Below, in pieces: positions 27,850 through 36,750 of a stretch of 64,000 nt of DNA. The DNA is from Tunicatimonas pelagia. GTDB lineage: Bacteria > Bacteroidota > Bacteroidia > Cytophagales > Cyclobacteriaceae. A program made the translations under genes and the position numbers. The DNA is taken from contig NZ_CP120683.1 of assembly GCF_030506325.1 (NCBI RefSeq), forward strand, positions 5,956,501-6,020,500, read 5' to 3'. How positions within the stretch are numbered: position 1 is the stretch's first letter; every line of letters starts with the position of its first letter. Under the pieces are notes generated by a model, which had not been told where the DNA came from, did not search any database, and was given only the letters and a program-made list of their open reading frames with translations.

Positions 27850-29400
27850 TTATTGATGTTGTTCTCGAAGTAGGTCGTTTACAGTTTTTACGGGGTTAAA
27901 GGTGATGATCGGTACTTCAACAAAAAGCGTGTTCCAGTCGGCCATGCTGCCGTTCCATAAGCCGGGTAGCTCCTGAGCCTTCAATTCTCTTCCATCTTTT
28001 GATTTTTTAGAAACAAATCCGGCTTGAGCATTCACGTAGCGGGTAAGATCAAACTTTTCCCCTCGATGATTTTTCATAGAACAGACAATATCCACCGGGT
28101 TGAAGTGGGTAGCATTTTCCCAGACCGACTGTTGCTTCGGATCATTCATATTGATTTGAGCACTTTCTACAATTTGCAGCGAAGTCGATCCATTAGGGTT
28201 CACTGCCCAGAATGGTCCACCGCCGGGCTCTCCCTCATTTTTCACCATACCGCATACTCGGATTGGACGATTAAGAGCTTCCTCAACGAATGCCACTTTT
28301 TGGGCACCGTCCATGGAGCTAAATACCTGGGCGGGTAGCACACACAACTGGTCTTCCACAAACTCCCGCATCTCCTCCAGTTTGACCTCCAAGATTTCTT
28401 CGGATTCATCTATCAAATGAAGGTACTCAAAGATTTTTTGCTGATAGCTCAATAACACTCCGCCAAGCAACTTTTTATTTTGAAAGGTTGCTTCCTTTAG
28501 ACGATCCGGTACTACATTATCAATATTCTTGATGAAAACGAGATCGGCATCTAAGTCATTTAAGTTCTCAATCAGAGCGCCGTGTCCTCCGGGGCGGAAC
28601 AGAATCTCTCCGTTTTCTTCCCGAAAGGGTTCGTTGTTCATGTCTACCGCTAAGGTATCGGTAGAAGGTTTCTGCTCGGAGAACGTAACGTAGTAATGCA
28701 CTCCAAAGTGCTGTTCAAAATGACCTTTTACCAGAGCAATGTGCTCTTCAAATGCTTGACGGTGCTCAGGAGATACCGTGAGGTGCAGATAGACATTGTT
28801 ATTCTGATCGCGGGCGTAATGGGCACCTTCTACCAGATGTTCTTCTACCGGGGTGCGGGAGGTAGTGCCGTATTTATGAAACTTTAGTAGCCCTTTGGGT
28901 AAGCTACCGTAGTTGAGACCATCTTCGTTTAACAGACTATCCAGTACTTCTACGTAACGACGCTGTAATATTGCCTCGTTTAAACCCATTCCTTTTTGCT
29001 GATGTACGTGGCTTAGATCGTCGTAGAAGGCAAAGTCATGAATCTGCTTAAAAAACTCAAACACTTTTCGTTGTCCAGGATCGCTTATTAGCTGATCGTA
29101 CTCCGCATCGCTGCCGGAGTAGTCTTGTTGAAACTGAAACAGGTGTTTGAACATGCGGCTGGCCGCCCCGGAGGCCGGTACAAATTTAACGATCTTTTGC
29201 GTGGCGGCTGCACGGTCGTAACTCTTCGCGTATTCTGACGAAAGGTCGTCGCTAAACTTGAGGATGCCGTCATTAATGGTAGCAGCTTTTACAATTTCTA
29301 GGTCAGGAAACCCCTCTCGAAAATTTTGGATTTGTTGTTCAGCTACCTCAGTCTGAGTGCCTCGTTGTTTGAATTGGGCTCTATCTTGTTCCGTAAACAT
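27850..29400 (-). CDS. DUF4301 family protein
   Basis: The 516-residue protein matches the DUF4301 layout remembered from Bacteroidota: an N-terminal helical segment, IVKFVPASGAASRMFKHL (about 71-88), FRPGGHGALIENLNDLDADLVFIKNIDNVVP, and GGPFWAVNPNGSTSLQIVE. The GASRMF and GGHGAL segments look like a nucleotidyltransferase or sugar-phosphate-binding fold, so a nucleotide-sugar role is possible but unproven. It is cytoplasmic, as no signal is present. There is no partner gene nearby. Confidence 0.87.
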   Translation of the reverse strand: MFTEQDRAQFKQRGTQTEVAEQQIQNFREGFPDLEIVKAATINDGILKFSDDLSSEYAKSYDRAAATQKIVKFVPASGAASRMFKHLFQFQQDYSGSDAEYDQLISDPGQRKVFEFFKQIHDFAFYDDLSHVHQQKGMGLNEAILQRRYVEVLDSLLNEDGLNYGSLPKGLLKFHKYGTTSRTPVEEHLVEGAHYARDQNNNVYLHLTVSPEHRQAFEEHIALVKGHFEQHFGVHYYVTFSEQKPSTDTLAVDMNNEPFREENGEILFRPGGHGALIENLNDLDADLVFIKNIDNVVPDRLKEATFQNKKLLGGVLLSYQQKIFEYLHLIDESEEILEVKLEEMREFVEDQLCVLPAQVFSSMDGAQKVAFVEEALNRPIRVCGMVKNEGEPGGGPFWAVNPNGSTSLQIVESAQINMNDPKQQSVWENATHFNPVDIVCSMKNHRGEKFDLTRYVNAQAGFVSKKSKDGRELKAQELPGLWNGSMADWNTLFVEVPIITFNPVKTVNDLLREQHQ

Positions 29401-29541
29401 AAAAAATCTGGTTAGTTGTGCATTCTACAAAAATAAACCTACCGACACAAAGTACTACGGTAGGGCACTAAAAGTACTAACAATTAGCCGTTCTGTCAAA
29501 GGATACTTTCTTCATTAGATATGGATTACAAGAAGAGTAAG

Positions 29542-29613
29542 TAATCCACAGTCCATAGTCTACGGTCAACAGAGACGTAGCGGTGGACTGTGGATTACTG
29601 ACCGTGGACTATA
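29542..29613. repeat. Dispersed repeat B: inverted GTCCACAGTCCA words
   Basis: TAATCCACAGTCCA at 29542-29555 is matched perfectly by its reverse complement at 29584-29597. Flanking words (TAGTCTACGGTCA and TGACCGTGGACTA) repeat the pattern. The same words recur at 52638-52654, 58395-58425 and 58486-58516. The element lies 74 bases upstream of the acyltransferase gene. Confidence 0.8.
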
Positions 29614-29686
29614 TTCGCAATTAGGTTATTTTCGTAATAGTTGCGAGATTGCGCTTCTATTATCATTGTAGGGTTGGTCTTTCAAT

Positions 29687-30574
29687 ATGCAGGCAGCATT
29701 ATTCTTTATACTTTATCCGTTTGTTCTACTCATTTCATACAGTCCTTTTTGGTTGTTATATAAGATATCTGATGGGCTCTTCGTACTGATTTACTATGTT
29801 GTAAGATACCGAAAATCAGTAGTGCTGACTAATCTTAAAAACTCTTTTCCTGAACGTAGCAACCAGGAAATAGAGGAGGTTTGCAGAAAGTTTTACCGCT
29901 ATCTCTGTGACTTAGTGGTTGAATCGCTTAAAACAATCACTTGGAATGAGCAGCAAGCGCGAAGCAGGGTTACGATGCATAACGTAGAAATGTTAGATGC
30001 GCTCTACGCCCAGGGAAGGAGTATCATCATTGTGATGGGCCACTTAGGGAACTGGGAGTGGGCGGGCCCTGGTTTTTCTCTGAACTGCAAACATCAGCTT
30101 TACGTAGTTTATAGGCCATTAGCTAATCCCTATTTTGAAAAGGTTTTTAGTCGCGCCCGAACTAAATTCAGTACGAAGATAGTTGTTAAAAACAATACCC
30201 TGCGAAGTATGGTAGCTAACCGAAAAACGATTAGCGCTACGGCTCTGATTGCCGATCAAGCGCCTAGCCCCATTCATTCGGCACTGTGGCTAGAGTTTCT
30301 GCATCAGGATACTGCGGTCTTTGCCGGGCCAGAGAAAATTGCTAAGAAGTTAGGCTATCCGGTAGTGTACATGCAGGTTGAGCGGGTTAAACGAGGATAC
30401 TACGAAGTGCATCCTACGTTACTAGCCGAGCATCCTAAGGAGACGGCCGATATTGAAATAACCCGGGAGTTTAATAAGATTTTAGAAAAGGGGATACGAA
30501 AACATCCTGAAACTTGGTTATGGTCGCATAAGCGATGGAAACATAAACGGTCAACAACAAGTATTGCTTCCTGA
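29687..30574 (+). CDS. LpxL/HtrB-like lysophospholipid or lipid A acyltransferase
   Basis: The 295-residue protein has a membrane-anchoring N-terminal helix and the catalytic HX4E motif GHLGNWEW (His119, Glu124). It also has the downstream family segments ADQAPSPIHSALW and YPVVYMQVERVKRGYYEV. Such enzymes add a secondary acyl chain to lipid A, or an acyl chain to an amino- or phospholipid, at the inner membrane. It ends 22 bases before a fatty-acid desaturase, so the pair probably tailors the acyl chains of one lipid. Confidence 0.9.
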   Translation: MQAALFFILYPFVLLISYSPFWLLYKISDGLFVLIYYVVRYRKSVVLTNLKNSFPERSNQEIEEVCRKFYRYLCDLVVESLKTITWNEQQARSRVTMHNVEMLDALYAQGRSIIIVMGHLGNWEWAGPGFSLNCKHQLYVVYRPLANPYFEKVFSRARTKFSTKIVVKNNTLRSMVANRKTISATALIADQAPSPIHSALWLEFLHQDTAVFAGPEKIAKKLGYPVVYMQVERVKRGYYEVHPTLLAEHPKETADIEITREFNKILEKGIRKHPETWLWSHKRWKHKRSTTSIAS

Positions 30575-30596
30575 TAGAATATAACACTTATTAAAA

Positions 30597-31610
30597 ATGA
30601 GTATGATCGCATATCAAGATATAGTGGAAGAAGAGCCGGTAAAGTTATTGACCGGAAAAGAGCTAATTCTAGCCAGCAAGAAGTATGCAGTAGAAGATCG
30701 GCGCAAGAGTTGGTTTTACACATTGAGTACGTTAGTGTTTTTGATCCTCGCTTTTTTAGGCACAGCCCTTGATTTTCATTGGGCCCCACAGCTATTCTTT
30801 AGTGTGGTAAGCGGGCTGTTTATCGTTAAGTTCTTTGTAATCTACCATGATTACTTACACGGGGCAATTCTCCGTAAATCTAAGGTAGCCGACTGGATTA
30901 TGACGATCTTCGGGATTTTTGTGCTCGCCCCTAAAACTATTTGGAAGCGTACTCACGATCATCACCATCAGAATAACTCTAAGCTCTCCAGTGGTGGCAT
31001 CGGCTCATATCCGTTAGTGAGTAGAGAAAAATTCTACCGTCTGTCTTCCCAGCAGCGGTTCGCGTACTTGGCTGCTCGTCATCCGCTCACCATCTTCGCC
31101 GGGTATGTCACGCTCTTTATCTTTGATTTTAACGTCAGCTCGCTGATAAAAAGCCCCCGAAACCATTGGGATTCTTTGGTGGCTTTAGTGCTACATTTTA
31201 CCATTGCTGGACTCATCTACTACTTTGGTGGGTTAAGTGCCTTGTTCTTTAGCTGGCTGTTACCGTTTATACTGGCACACGGCATCGGCTCTTATCTTTT
31301 TTACGCCCAACATAATTTTCCAGGTGCTACCTTCGCTGAGAATCGTGATTGGGACTACGCTAATGCAGCTATCCAGTCGACCAGCTTTTTGGTGATGAAC
31401 CCGGTGATGAACTGGTTTACTGGAAACATTGGCTACCATCACGTTCACCATATCAACCACCGTATTCCCTTCTACCGACTAAAAGAAGCAATGGATGAAA
31501 TGCCTGAGCTTCAAGCTCCGACAACAACTACTTTGCATCCCCGCGATGTCGTCGCTTGTTTAAAACTCAAAGTATGGGACCCAGCTAAAGGAGAGATGGT
31601 AGGGCTGTAG
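30597..31610 (+). CDS. Membrane fatty acid desaturase
   Basis: Three histidine boxes of the membrane di-iron desaturase family are present: HDYLH (84-88), HDHHH (120-124) and HHVHH (281-285). Four hydrophobic segments surround them, giving 337 residues. The enzyme introduces a double bond into an acyl chain with O2 and reduced electron carriers. Regiospecificity cannot be read. It follows the acyltransferase with a 22-base gap and no promoter, indicating an operon. This would support membrane fluidity or modification of a polar lipid. Confidence 0.92.
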   Translation: MSMIAYQDIVEEEPVKLLTGKELILASKKYAVEDRRKSWFYTLSTLVFLILAFLGTALDFHWAPQLFFSVVSGLFIVKFFVIYHDYLHGAILRKSKVADWIMTIFGIFVLAPKTIWKRTHDHHHQNNSKLSSGGIGSYPLVSREKFYRLSSQQRFAYLAARHPLTIFAGYVTLFIFDFNVSSLIKSPRNHWDSLVALVLHFTIAGLIYYFGGLSALFFSWLLPFILAHGIGSYLFYAQHNFPGATFAENRDWDYANAAIQSTSFLVMNPVMNWFTGNIGYHHVHHINHRIPFYRLKEAMDEMPELQAPTTTTLHPRDVVACLKLKVWDPAKGEMVGL

Positions 31611-31790
31611 AACTTACTCAGGTCTCGTTTTGCGAGATACTTTGTAAACTCTTTTGTCAGTAGAAATCCCAGATTAACCAGTCCTGCATTGCAAAGCTAG
31701 AGTTTATCGCTAAATTTATTACTAGTCTAGTCAATTCTAATGCTTCCGAACTTCTCGACAACATAACTATCTCTGTTTACACTGGATGAT

Positions 31791-32219
31791 ATGGCTCAAC
31801 ATATATCTTTTTACGAGGGTAAAACCGCCAGGGTATATTTTGATACTGAACTTGACACCTTATTTCTGGAGTACTTGAAGGGTGTGAAAAGCCATGACGA
31901 ATTTGTTAAGATAAACAGCTCAGTGCTTGTTGCTTTCAAAAAGCTGAATACTCAAAAATTTGTCGCTGATATTCGCCATATGGGTATCATTTCGCTCGAG
32001 TCGCAACAGTGGGTGGTACAACATCTTCTTCCCGGTATGGTTGATCATCTGAATGGCGCAATGCTATACCACGCTCAGCTCCTAGACCCGTCAGAAGTAT
32101 TCTCTAAAGTGTCAGGTAGTAGTATAAAGAAGAACTCTTCTGATGAGATAGAAGCGATTGAATTTGAACAGTTTTCAGATAGAAAGTTGCTAGAGGATTA
32201 TTTAACCAGCATTCAATAA
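31791..32219 (+). CDS. SpoIIAA-like (STAS-fold) hypothetical protein
   Basis: The 142-residue cytoplasmic protein resembles the small SpoIIAA-like/STAS proteins of Cytophagales. A first beta strand (LDTLFLEYLKG), the VAFKKLNTQKFVADIRHMGII core and a WVVQHLLPGM helix fit the fold. No phosphorylatable Ser of anti-sigma antagonists is obvious. The function is unknown and no regulator gene is adjacent. It stands in its own promoter-sized gap (180 bases) after the desaturase. Confidence 0.7.
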   Translation: MAQHISFYEGKTARVYFDTELDTLFLEYLKGVKSHDEFVKINSSVLVAFKKLNTQKFVADIRHMGIISLESQQWVVQHLLPGMVDHLNGAMLYHAQLLDPSEVFSKVSGSSIKKNSSDEIEAIEFEQFSDRKLLEDYLTSIQ

Positions 32220-32240
32220 TATCGTTCACATATCTTTACA

Positions 32241-33527
32241 ATGCGACACCTACTTACCGCTTTAGTATTTTTCGTTACCATTACCGTTTCGGCTCAAACT
32301 AAATCCACTCAGCAATCACCTCCTCTCTCTGAGGCAAAGCCGGAGAGTGTAGGAATGTCTGCTGAACGATTAGCCAGGATTGATGCAATGGCGAAGGAAG
32401 CGGTTGAGGATAATGAAGTTCCCGGTTTAGTCGCTCTGGTAGCCAGAAAAGGAAAAATCGTGTATCATAAAGCCTTCGGTACGGCTAACTCATCGGGGCG
32501 AAAGCTAGAAAAAGATGCTATTTTTCGGATTGCTTCTCAAACTAAAGCGGTAACGGCTACTGCTGTAATGATGCTGTGGGAGGAAGGACTGTTCCGGCTA
32601 GATGATCCAATTTCCAAGTACATTCCGGAATTCAAGAATCCGCAAGTCTTAGATCGCTTTCGCTACGCTGATACCAGCTATACCACTCAACCTGCCGAAA
32701 ATGAAATTACCATTCGCCATTTGCTGACGCATACTTCTGGCTTGGGCTACGGCTTCATTGACGGCGACGAACGCTTTAAGATGATTTACGAGAAAGCAGG
32801 AATCATTGATGCTTTTACTACGCAAGACATTACTATTGAAGAGAACATTAAGAAGTTGGCAAAACTGCCACTACACTTCAATCCGGGAGAAAAGTACTCT
32901 TACGCCGAGGGACTAGATGTGCTAGGGTATTTTGTAGAGATTATGTCAGGTCAGCCTTACGACGACTTTTTGCGGGAGCATTTGTTTGAACCACTCGGCA
33001 TGAACGATACTTGGTTCTATCTTCCTAATAATAAAGCTGATCGGCTAGTAGCGGTACAGCGTTGGAATGACAGCCAGTGGGAACGGTACTCCGGTAATGG
33101 CTACGACGCTGATTATCCAGTGAAGGGGGCAAAAACATTCTTCGCGGGCGGGGCGGGCTTAAGTAGCACCGCAAAAGATTACGCTACCTTTTTGCAAATG
33201 TATCTCAACGGTGGTGAGCTAAACGGAATTCGAATTTTAAGCCGAATGACGGTGCAATCCATCATGGGTAACCAGATTGGTGATTTTTGGGAAGGCAGCG
33301 GCCGTCACTACGGTTTGGCTTTTGGGGTACTTACCCCCGAAGGGCAAGACCAGGGCGGACGAGGTAGCACGGGCACTTTTGATTGGGGCGGCTACTTTAA
33401 TACCCAATATTTTGCTGACCCGCAGGAAGAGCTAATTGGCATTATTATGAAGCAAACTCGGGGTAGCAACGGCGACGGAACCGGCTGGAAATTCCGTATC
33501 TTGGTTAATCAGGCAGTGGATGATTGA
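32241..33527 (+). CDS. Secreted serine hydrolase of the class C beta-lactamase family
   Basis: A signal peptide (1-19) precedes a 428-residue penicillin-binding-protein-like fold. The nucleophile motif SQTK is at Ser99-Lys102, and the tyrosine motif region is KYSYAEG (Tyr219/Tyr221). The third motif region is GTFDWGG near the C-terminus. The usual Asn of the YxN motif is Glu (YAE), as in some esterases of the family, so an esterase or peptidase role is more likely than antibiotic hydrolysis. It starts 21 bases after the STAS-like gene and 14 bases before the GNAT gene. Confidence 0.9.
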   Translation: MRHLLTALVFFVTITVSAQTKSTQQSPPLSEAKPESVGMSAERLARIDAMAKEAVEDNEVPGLVALVARKGKIVYHKAFGTANSSGRKLEKDAIFRIASQTKAVTATAVMMLWEEGLFRLDDPISKYIPEFKNPQVLDRFRYADTSYTTQPAENEITIRHLLTHTSGLGYGFIDGDERFKMIYEKAGIIDAFTTQDITIEENIKKLAKLPLHFNPGEKYSYAEGLDVLGYFVEIMSGQPYDDFLREHLFEPLGMNDTWFYLPNNKADRLVAVQRWNDSQWERYSGNGYDADYPVKGAKTFFAGGAGLSSTAKDYATFLQMYLNGGELNGIRILSRMTVQSIMGNQIGDFWEGSGRHYGLAFGVLTPEGQDQGGRGSTGTFDWGGYFNTQYFADPQEELIGIIMKQTRGSNGDGTGWKFRILVNQAVDD

Positions 33528-33541
33528 AATTATTCTAAGCA

Positions 33542-34042
33542 ATGATTGTCGAGCTGAAGGAAAGGCATATAAGCGATGTAGCGTACGCGCAGATGCTGGC
33601 GTGGCAGAAGGCATTCGAGGGTATTTTGAGCGAGGAGCTTTTAGTACGTTTACAGGCCGAAGATTTCGAGAGCAACTGGAAGAAAATAATCCAGCAGACT
33701 GAACGAAAAAATCTAGTCTGGTTAAATGAAGAAGATGCTGTCGGATTCGTATCGTTTGGTGAACCTAAAGATGAGAAAGAATCGGCTGATTTCGAGATCT
33801 ACGGAATCTACGTTCATCCGAACTACTGGAATAGAAAGGTTGGATTTGAACTTATGAAAGCTGCGATTGACCGAATACAGCAGTACAGTCCGGAGAGTAC
33901 AGTTGTACTCTGGGTAATGAAAGAAAACCTCCGTAGCCGGAAATTCTACGAGCGATTTGGGTTCTCGAGCAATGGCTTAAACAGAACTTCTACTAGAAAT
34001 AGCGAAGCGTTTGAGGAGGTAAAGTATTCTTTGACTTTTTAA
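33542..34042 (+). CDS. GNAT-family N-acetyltransferase
   Basis: The 166-residue protein has the GNAT core: EIYGIYVHPNYWNRKVGFELM (strand 4 and the acetyl-CoA loop, with N-R-K-V-G in place of the usual Q/R-x-x-G-x-G/A) and VMKENLRSRKFYERFGF (motif B). It transfers an acetyl group from acetyl-CoA to an amine of unknown identity. It starts 14 bases after the serine hydrolase stop and is probably in the same transcript. Confidence 0.88.
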   Translation: MIVELKERHISDVAYAQMLAWQKAFEGILSEELLVRLQAEDFESNWKKIIQQTERKNLVWLNEEDAVGFVSFGEPKDEKESADFEIYGIYVHPNYWNRKVGFELMKAAIDRIQQYSPESTVVLWVMKENLRSRKFYERFGFSSNGLNRTSTRNSEAFEEVKYSLTF

Positions 34043-34070
34043 AGTTACTCGTAGAGCATACCGAACCGGT

Positions 34071-35273
34071 TCACTTGGTCTGATTCAGCCACAACTCATA
34101 AAAGGTAGATTCGTGACCATTGTAGCGGAAGAAATCCAGGTCGCCATCGCCTTCAATATCGGCTAGGTAAGAGTTATACGCCCCAGTTTTGGTAAGTACC
34201 TGCTCTTCCCAATTTATATTATCTCCTTGATTGATGAAGAGAATCACCGGACTGTTTTCTGGATCGCCTTGGTCGCCATTATTGCCGGAAAGCACATCGT
34301 AGTCGCCGTCGCCATCCACATCGCCCACTTGTAGCGTATGGGAAAATGCGTTTTTGCCGATCTCATGCATTGTCCAGTCACCTTCCTGTGGGTTGGGAGA
34401 ATCGTACCAGGCTATGCGATCCCGGAATTTCTCGGAGCAGCTAATAAACACCTCATCTTGCCCATCATCATCAATATCGGCGCAGAAAATCTTAGTAGAA
34501 TTATACTCCCAACTGCGGCCTTCGTCGCTGTTCCAGTACGGATCAATATTTCGCACCGTCCAGTCGCCCGTCATATCATCGCCGGGGTTCTCAAACCAGA
34601 AAGCGGTAGAAACTACGTCAATATCCCCGTCACCATCCAGGTCACCTACGTGTTGGCCTTCGTGTAGGGTTTCCACAAATACATCAGCAGCCTTTTCCCA
34701 TTCATCGGGCGAGTCTTGTCGGTATACTACCATCCGATGGGCACTAAAGCAGGTAGCGGCTACATCTAGTTTGCCGTCTTGGTTCAAATCAACTAAGTCT
34801 AAGTCTTTAATGAAGGGAGGAAACTCACCCAGATAGTGAGGCTTCCAGGACGGATTTTCGTACCAATATACCTGAACGGGTTGATCGCCCCCTTCCCACT
34901 CACCAGCACCTACCGAACCAAGTACATCAATATCACCATCGTTATCAATGTCGCCGGAAGCTAAGTCGCCACTAGCAAAGGTGCCACCTTCGGGGCCTTC
35001 ATCAGCAATAATATGCAGCTTTGCGCTATTCAAGTCAGCTTGAGTTTCGTACCAACCGAGCCAGCCGCCCCGAGCGTTATTGTTAATCACAAAGAAATCA
35101 ACTAGTCCGTCTTGGTTCACATCCGCGTGGCTCCGCGCCCACCACCATTCAGCCCCTTCTGCAACCAGTTTCTTCTGCTCAAACGTGATGGATTTATATT
35201 TCAAAGCTGCACTTCCTAATAAAGCGATGAGCAATAGTCCGAATAAGTATTTGGGTAGGTTGGTGTAATTCAT
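34071..35273 (-). CDS. Secreted FG-GAP/VCBS-repeat protein
   Basis: After a membrane or signal segment (about 1-22) the 400-residue protein consists of seven or so FG-GAP-type blades with Asp-rich calcium loops (DVNQDGLVD, DIDNDGDID, DLNQDGKLD, DLDGDGDID, DIDDDGQDE, DVDGDGDYD). It predicts a single beta-propeller acting outside the cytoplasm in binding or adhesion. It lacks an UnbV domain, unlike the large protein at 21068-24487. Its gene ends convergently 28 bases from the GNAT gene. Confidence 0.9.
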   Translation of the reverse strand: MNYTNLPKYLFGLLLIALLGSAALKYKSITFEQKKLVAEGAEWWWARSHADVNQDGLVDFFVINNNARGGWLGWYETQADLNSAKLHIIADEGPEGGTFASGDLASGDIDNDGDIDVLGSVGAGEWEGGDQPVQVYWYENPSWKPHYLGEFPPFIKDLDLVDLNQDGKLDVAATCFSAHRMVVYRQDSPDEWEKAADVFVETLHEGQHVGDLDGDGDIDVVSTAFWFENPGDDMTGDWTVRNIDPYWNSDEGRSWEYNSTKIFCADIDDDGQDEVFISCSEKFRDRIAWYDSPNPQEGDWTMHEIGKNAFSHTLQVGDVDGDGDYDVLSGNNGDQGDPENSPVILFINQGDNINWEEQVLTKTGAYNSYLADIEGDGDLDFFRYNGHESTFYELWLNQTK

Positions 35274-35450
35274 AGTGTTAGTTGAATAATTTTAGAGCTG
35301 TGAAAGTTACCGAAAAAAGCGATGGTTAAAAATAGTAGCAGGGAGAACATGAAGAATTACATAGTCCTGCTGTGATTTTTAGTAATGGTTTATAGAAGGC
35401 AAGATTATCTGTTATCTTAGATACTGACAGAAATAGGCATATAAAAAGCA

Positions 35451-36725
35451 ATGAAAAGGAATCTATTAGTGGAATGGAGGAATGAATGTTACGTTTTATC
35501 TTCTCCTCTTTCTATAAACAAAAGAATAGAAAGAACCGATGTTGATTCAATCTTCAAAACTCTTTCTGATTACTTTGGAGTAGAGTACTTTGATACTGAA
35601 GCGAATAACTCTCCTTCTGATGTAGATAATTGGCTTTATTGCTTATTAGCAAACTCTAAAAAACTTGCCTGTATTGTTGCATTATATGAGGTAGCGTATC
35701 TCCTTGATTACACACAGACGTTAAATAAATCGACCCAGAAGAAATTCAAAAGTTTATTTAACGATCCTAGACAGTTTAGAGATATGCTTTTTGAAGTGTA
35801 TGTGAGACAGGCTTTAGAATACAATAACATCTCCTGTGAAAAACATCCTAAAGAAGGCTCAAAACCACTAGATATAGTTTGTACAATTGATGATAGAAAG
35901 TTTCTCTGTGAATGCAGAAAAATATACTCGCCAAATATCAACCTAATTCATACGGAAGTGCATTTGATGAGAACACTTTACGTACAAATTCAGAAAATGA
36001 ATAAGGGTTTTGGCGTAATCGGAACGATGAGGTTTAAGGACATCAATAGTGGTAAGCTAAAAGAAATCTTTGAAGGCAAAATTACAAGATTTGTTGAGGG
36101 CTTTAACAAACACTCACTCCGATCCATAGATTATCACGATGTTGATAAAGATGGTGAACTTCATGTTGTAGACTATTCCGATCCAAATAATATTGAGATA
36201 GAAAATAGTTTCTCTCAGCATCATATAGTTTTTAAAATCATTCCTCCATTTACATCAATTCCAGACGTTGCAAATCGCTATAGGGTCGAACTAAAAGCCA
36301 ATTTTGATGTACCGCAAAGAAAAATCACAAATAAATTATTCAGTGCTATAAGAGGTAAAAATGAACAACATGCTGCCTCAATGTATGAGAAGAAGATATA
36401 CTTTATAGACAGTGAAACTATCCCTGACTTTAATATGCCCATCTTCAGAGTAGAATCAATGTTCGAGGAAGATAAAATTAGGAAGTTCATTGAGTCTTTT
36501 TCAGAAAATGAATTTTTCTGTTTTATCAGAAGAGAGTATGTAGATAGTCTTCCGAAAGTGTCAATAAAAGTGTTGGGAAAGAATATTGACGATAAAATAA
36601 AGAACCTTCTCGAAAACCTAGAGATGAACTTTGCTTATGACATTGTTGAGAGTGATCCAATTTGTGGCCTCGCCTCTATCAGAAGAAAGATACCAAACTT
36701 AGACAGTACAAGTAGGTCACCTTGA
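35451..36725 (+). CDS. AT-rich orphan protein with PD-(D/E)XK nuclease-like motif
   Basis: No family is recognised for this 424-residue protein. Residues 115-157 suggest a PD-(D/E)XK core: a helix with Glu115 (MLFEVYVRQAL), then PLDIV with Asp141, and FLCECRK with Glu154. Arg156 stands at the usual Lys position and Lys157 is adjacent. The C-terminal half (IIPPFTSIPDVANRY onward) has no recognised motif. There is no signal peptide. The gene is richer in A and T and in AAA/ATA/AGA codons than its neighbours, suggesting recent transfer. It has no methylase, helicase or toxin-antitoxin partner adjacent. A DNA-processing or defence role is an inference only. Confidence 0.7.
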   Translation: MKRNLLVEWRNECYVLSSPLSINKRIERTDVDSIFKTLSDYFGVEYFDTEANNSPSDVDNWLYCLLANSKKLACIVALYEVAYLLDYTQTLNKSTQKKFKSLFNDPRQFRDMLFEVYVRQALEYNNISCEKHPKEGSKPLDIVCTIDDRKFLCECRKIYSPNINLIHTEVHLMRTLYVQIQKMNKGFGVIGTMRFKDINSGKLKEIFEGKITRFVEGFNKHSLRSIDYHDVDKDGELHVVDYSDPNNIEIENSFSQHHIVFKIIPPFTSIPDVANRYRVELKANFDVPQRKITNKLFSAIRGKNEQHAASMYEKKIYFIDSETIPDFNMPIFRVESMFEEDKIRKFIESFSENEFFCFIRREYVDSLPKVSIKVLGKNIDDKIKNLLENLEMNFAYDIVESDPICGLASIRRKIPNLDSTSRSP

Positions 36726-36750
36726 ATGTGCGAAATACTAGTGTATTTAG

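Noticed and set aside
31621-31640. TCTCG/CGAGA hairpin after the desaturase gene as terminator
   Set aside because: The stem is only five base pairs and is not followed by a T run.
33520-33702. A 60-codon + strand frame overlapping the GNAT gene
   Set aside because: The GNAT frame has clear family motifs; this is an out-of-frame shadow.
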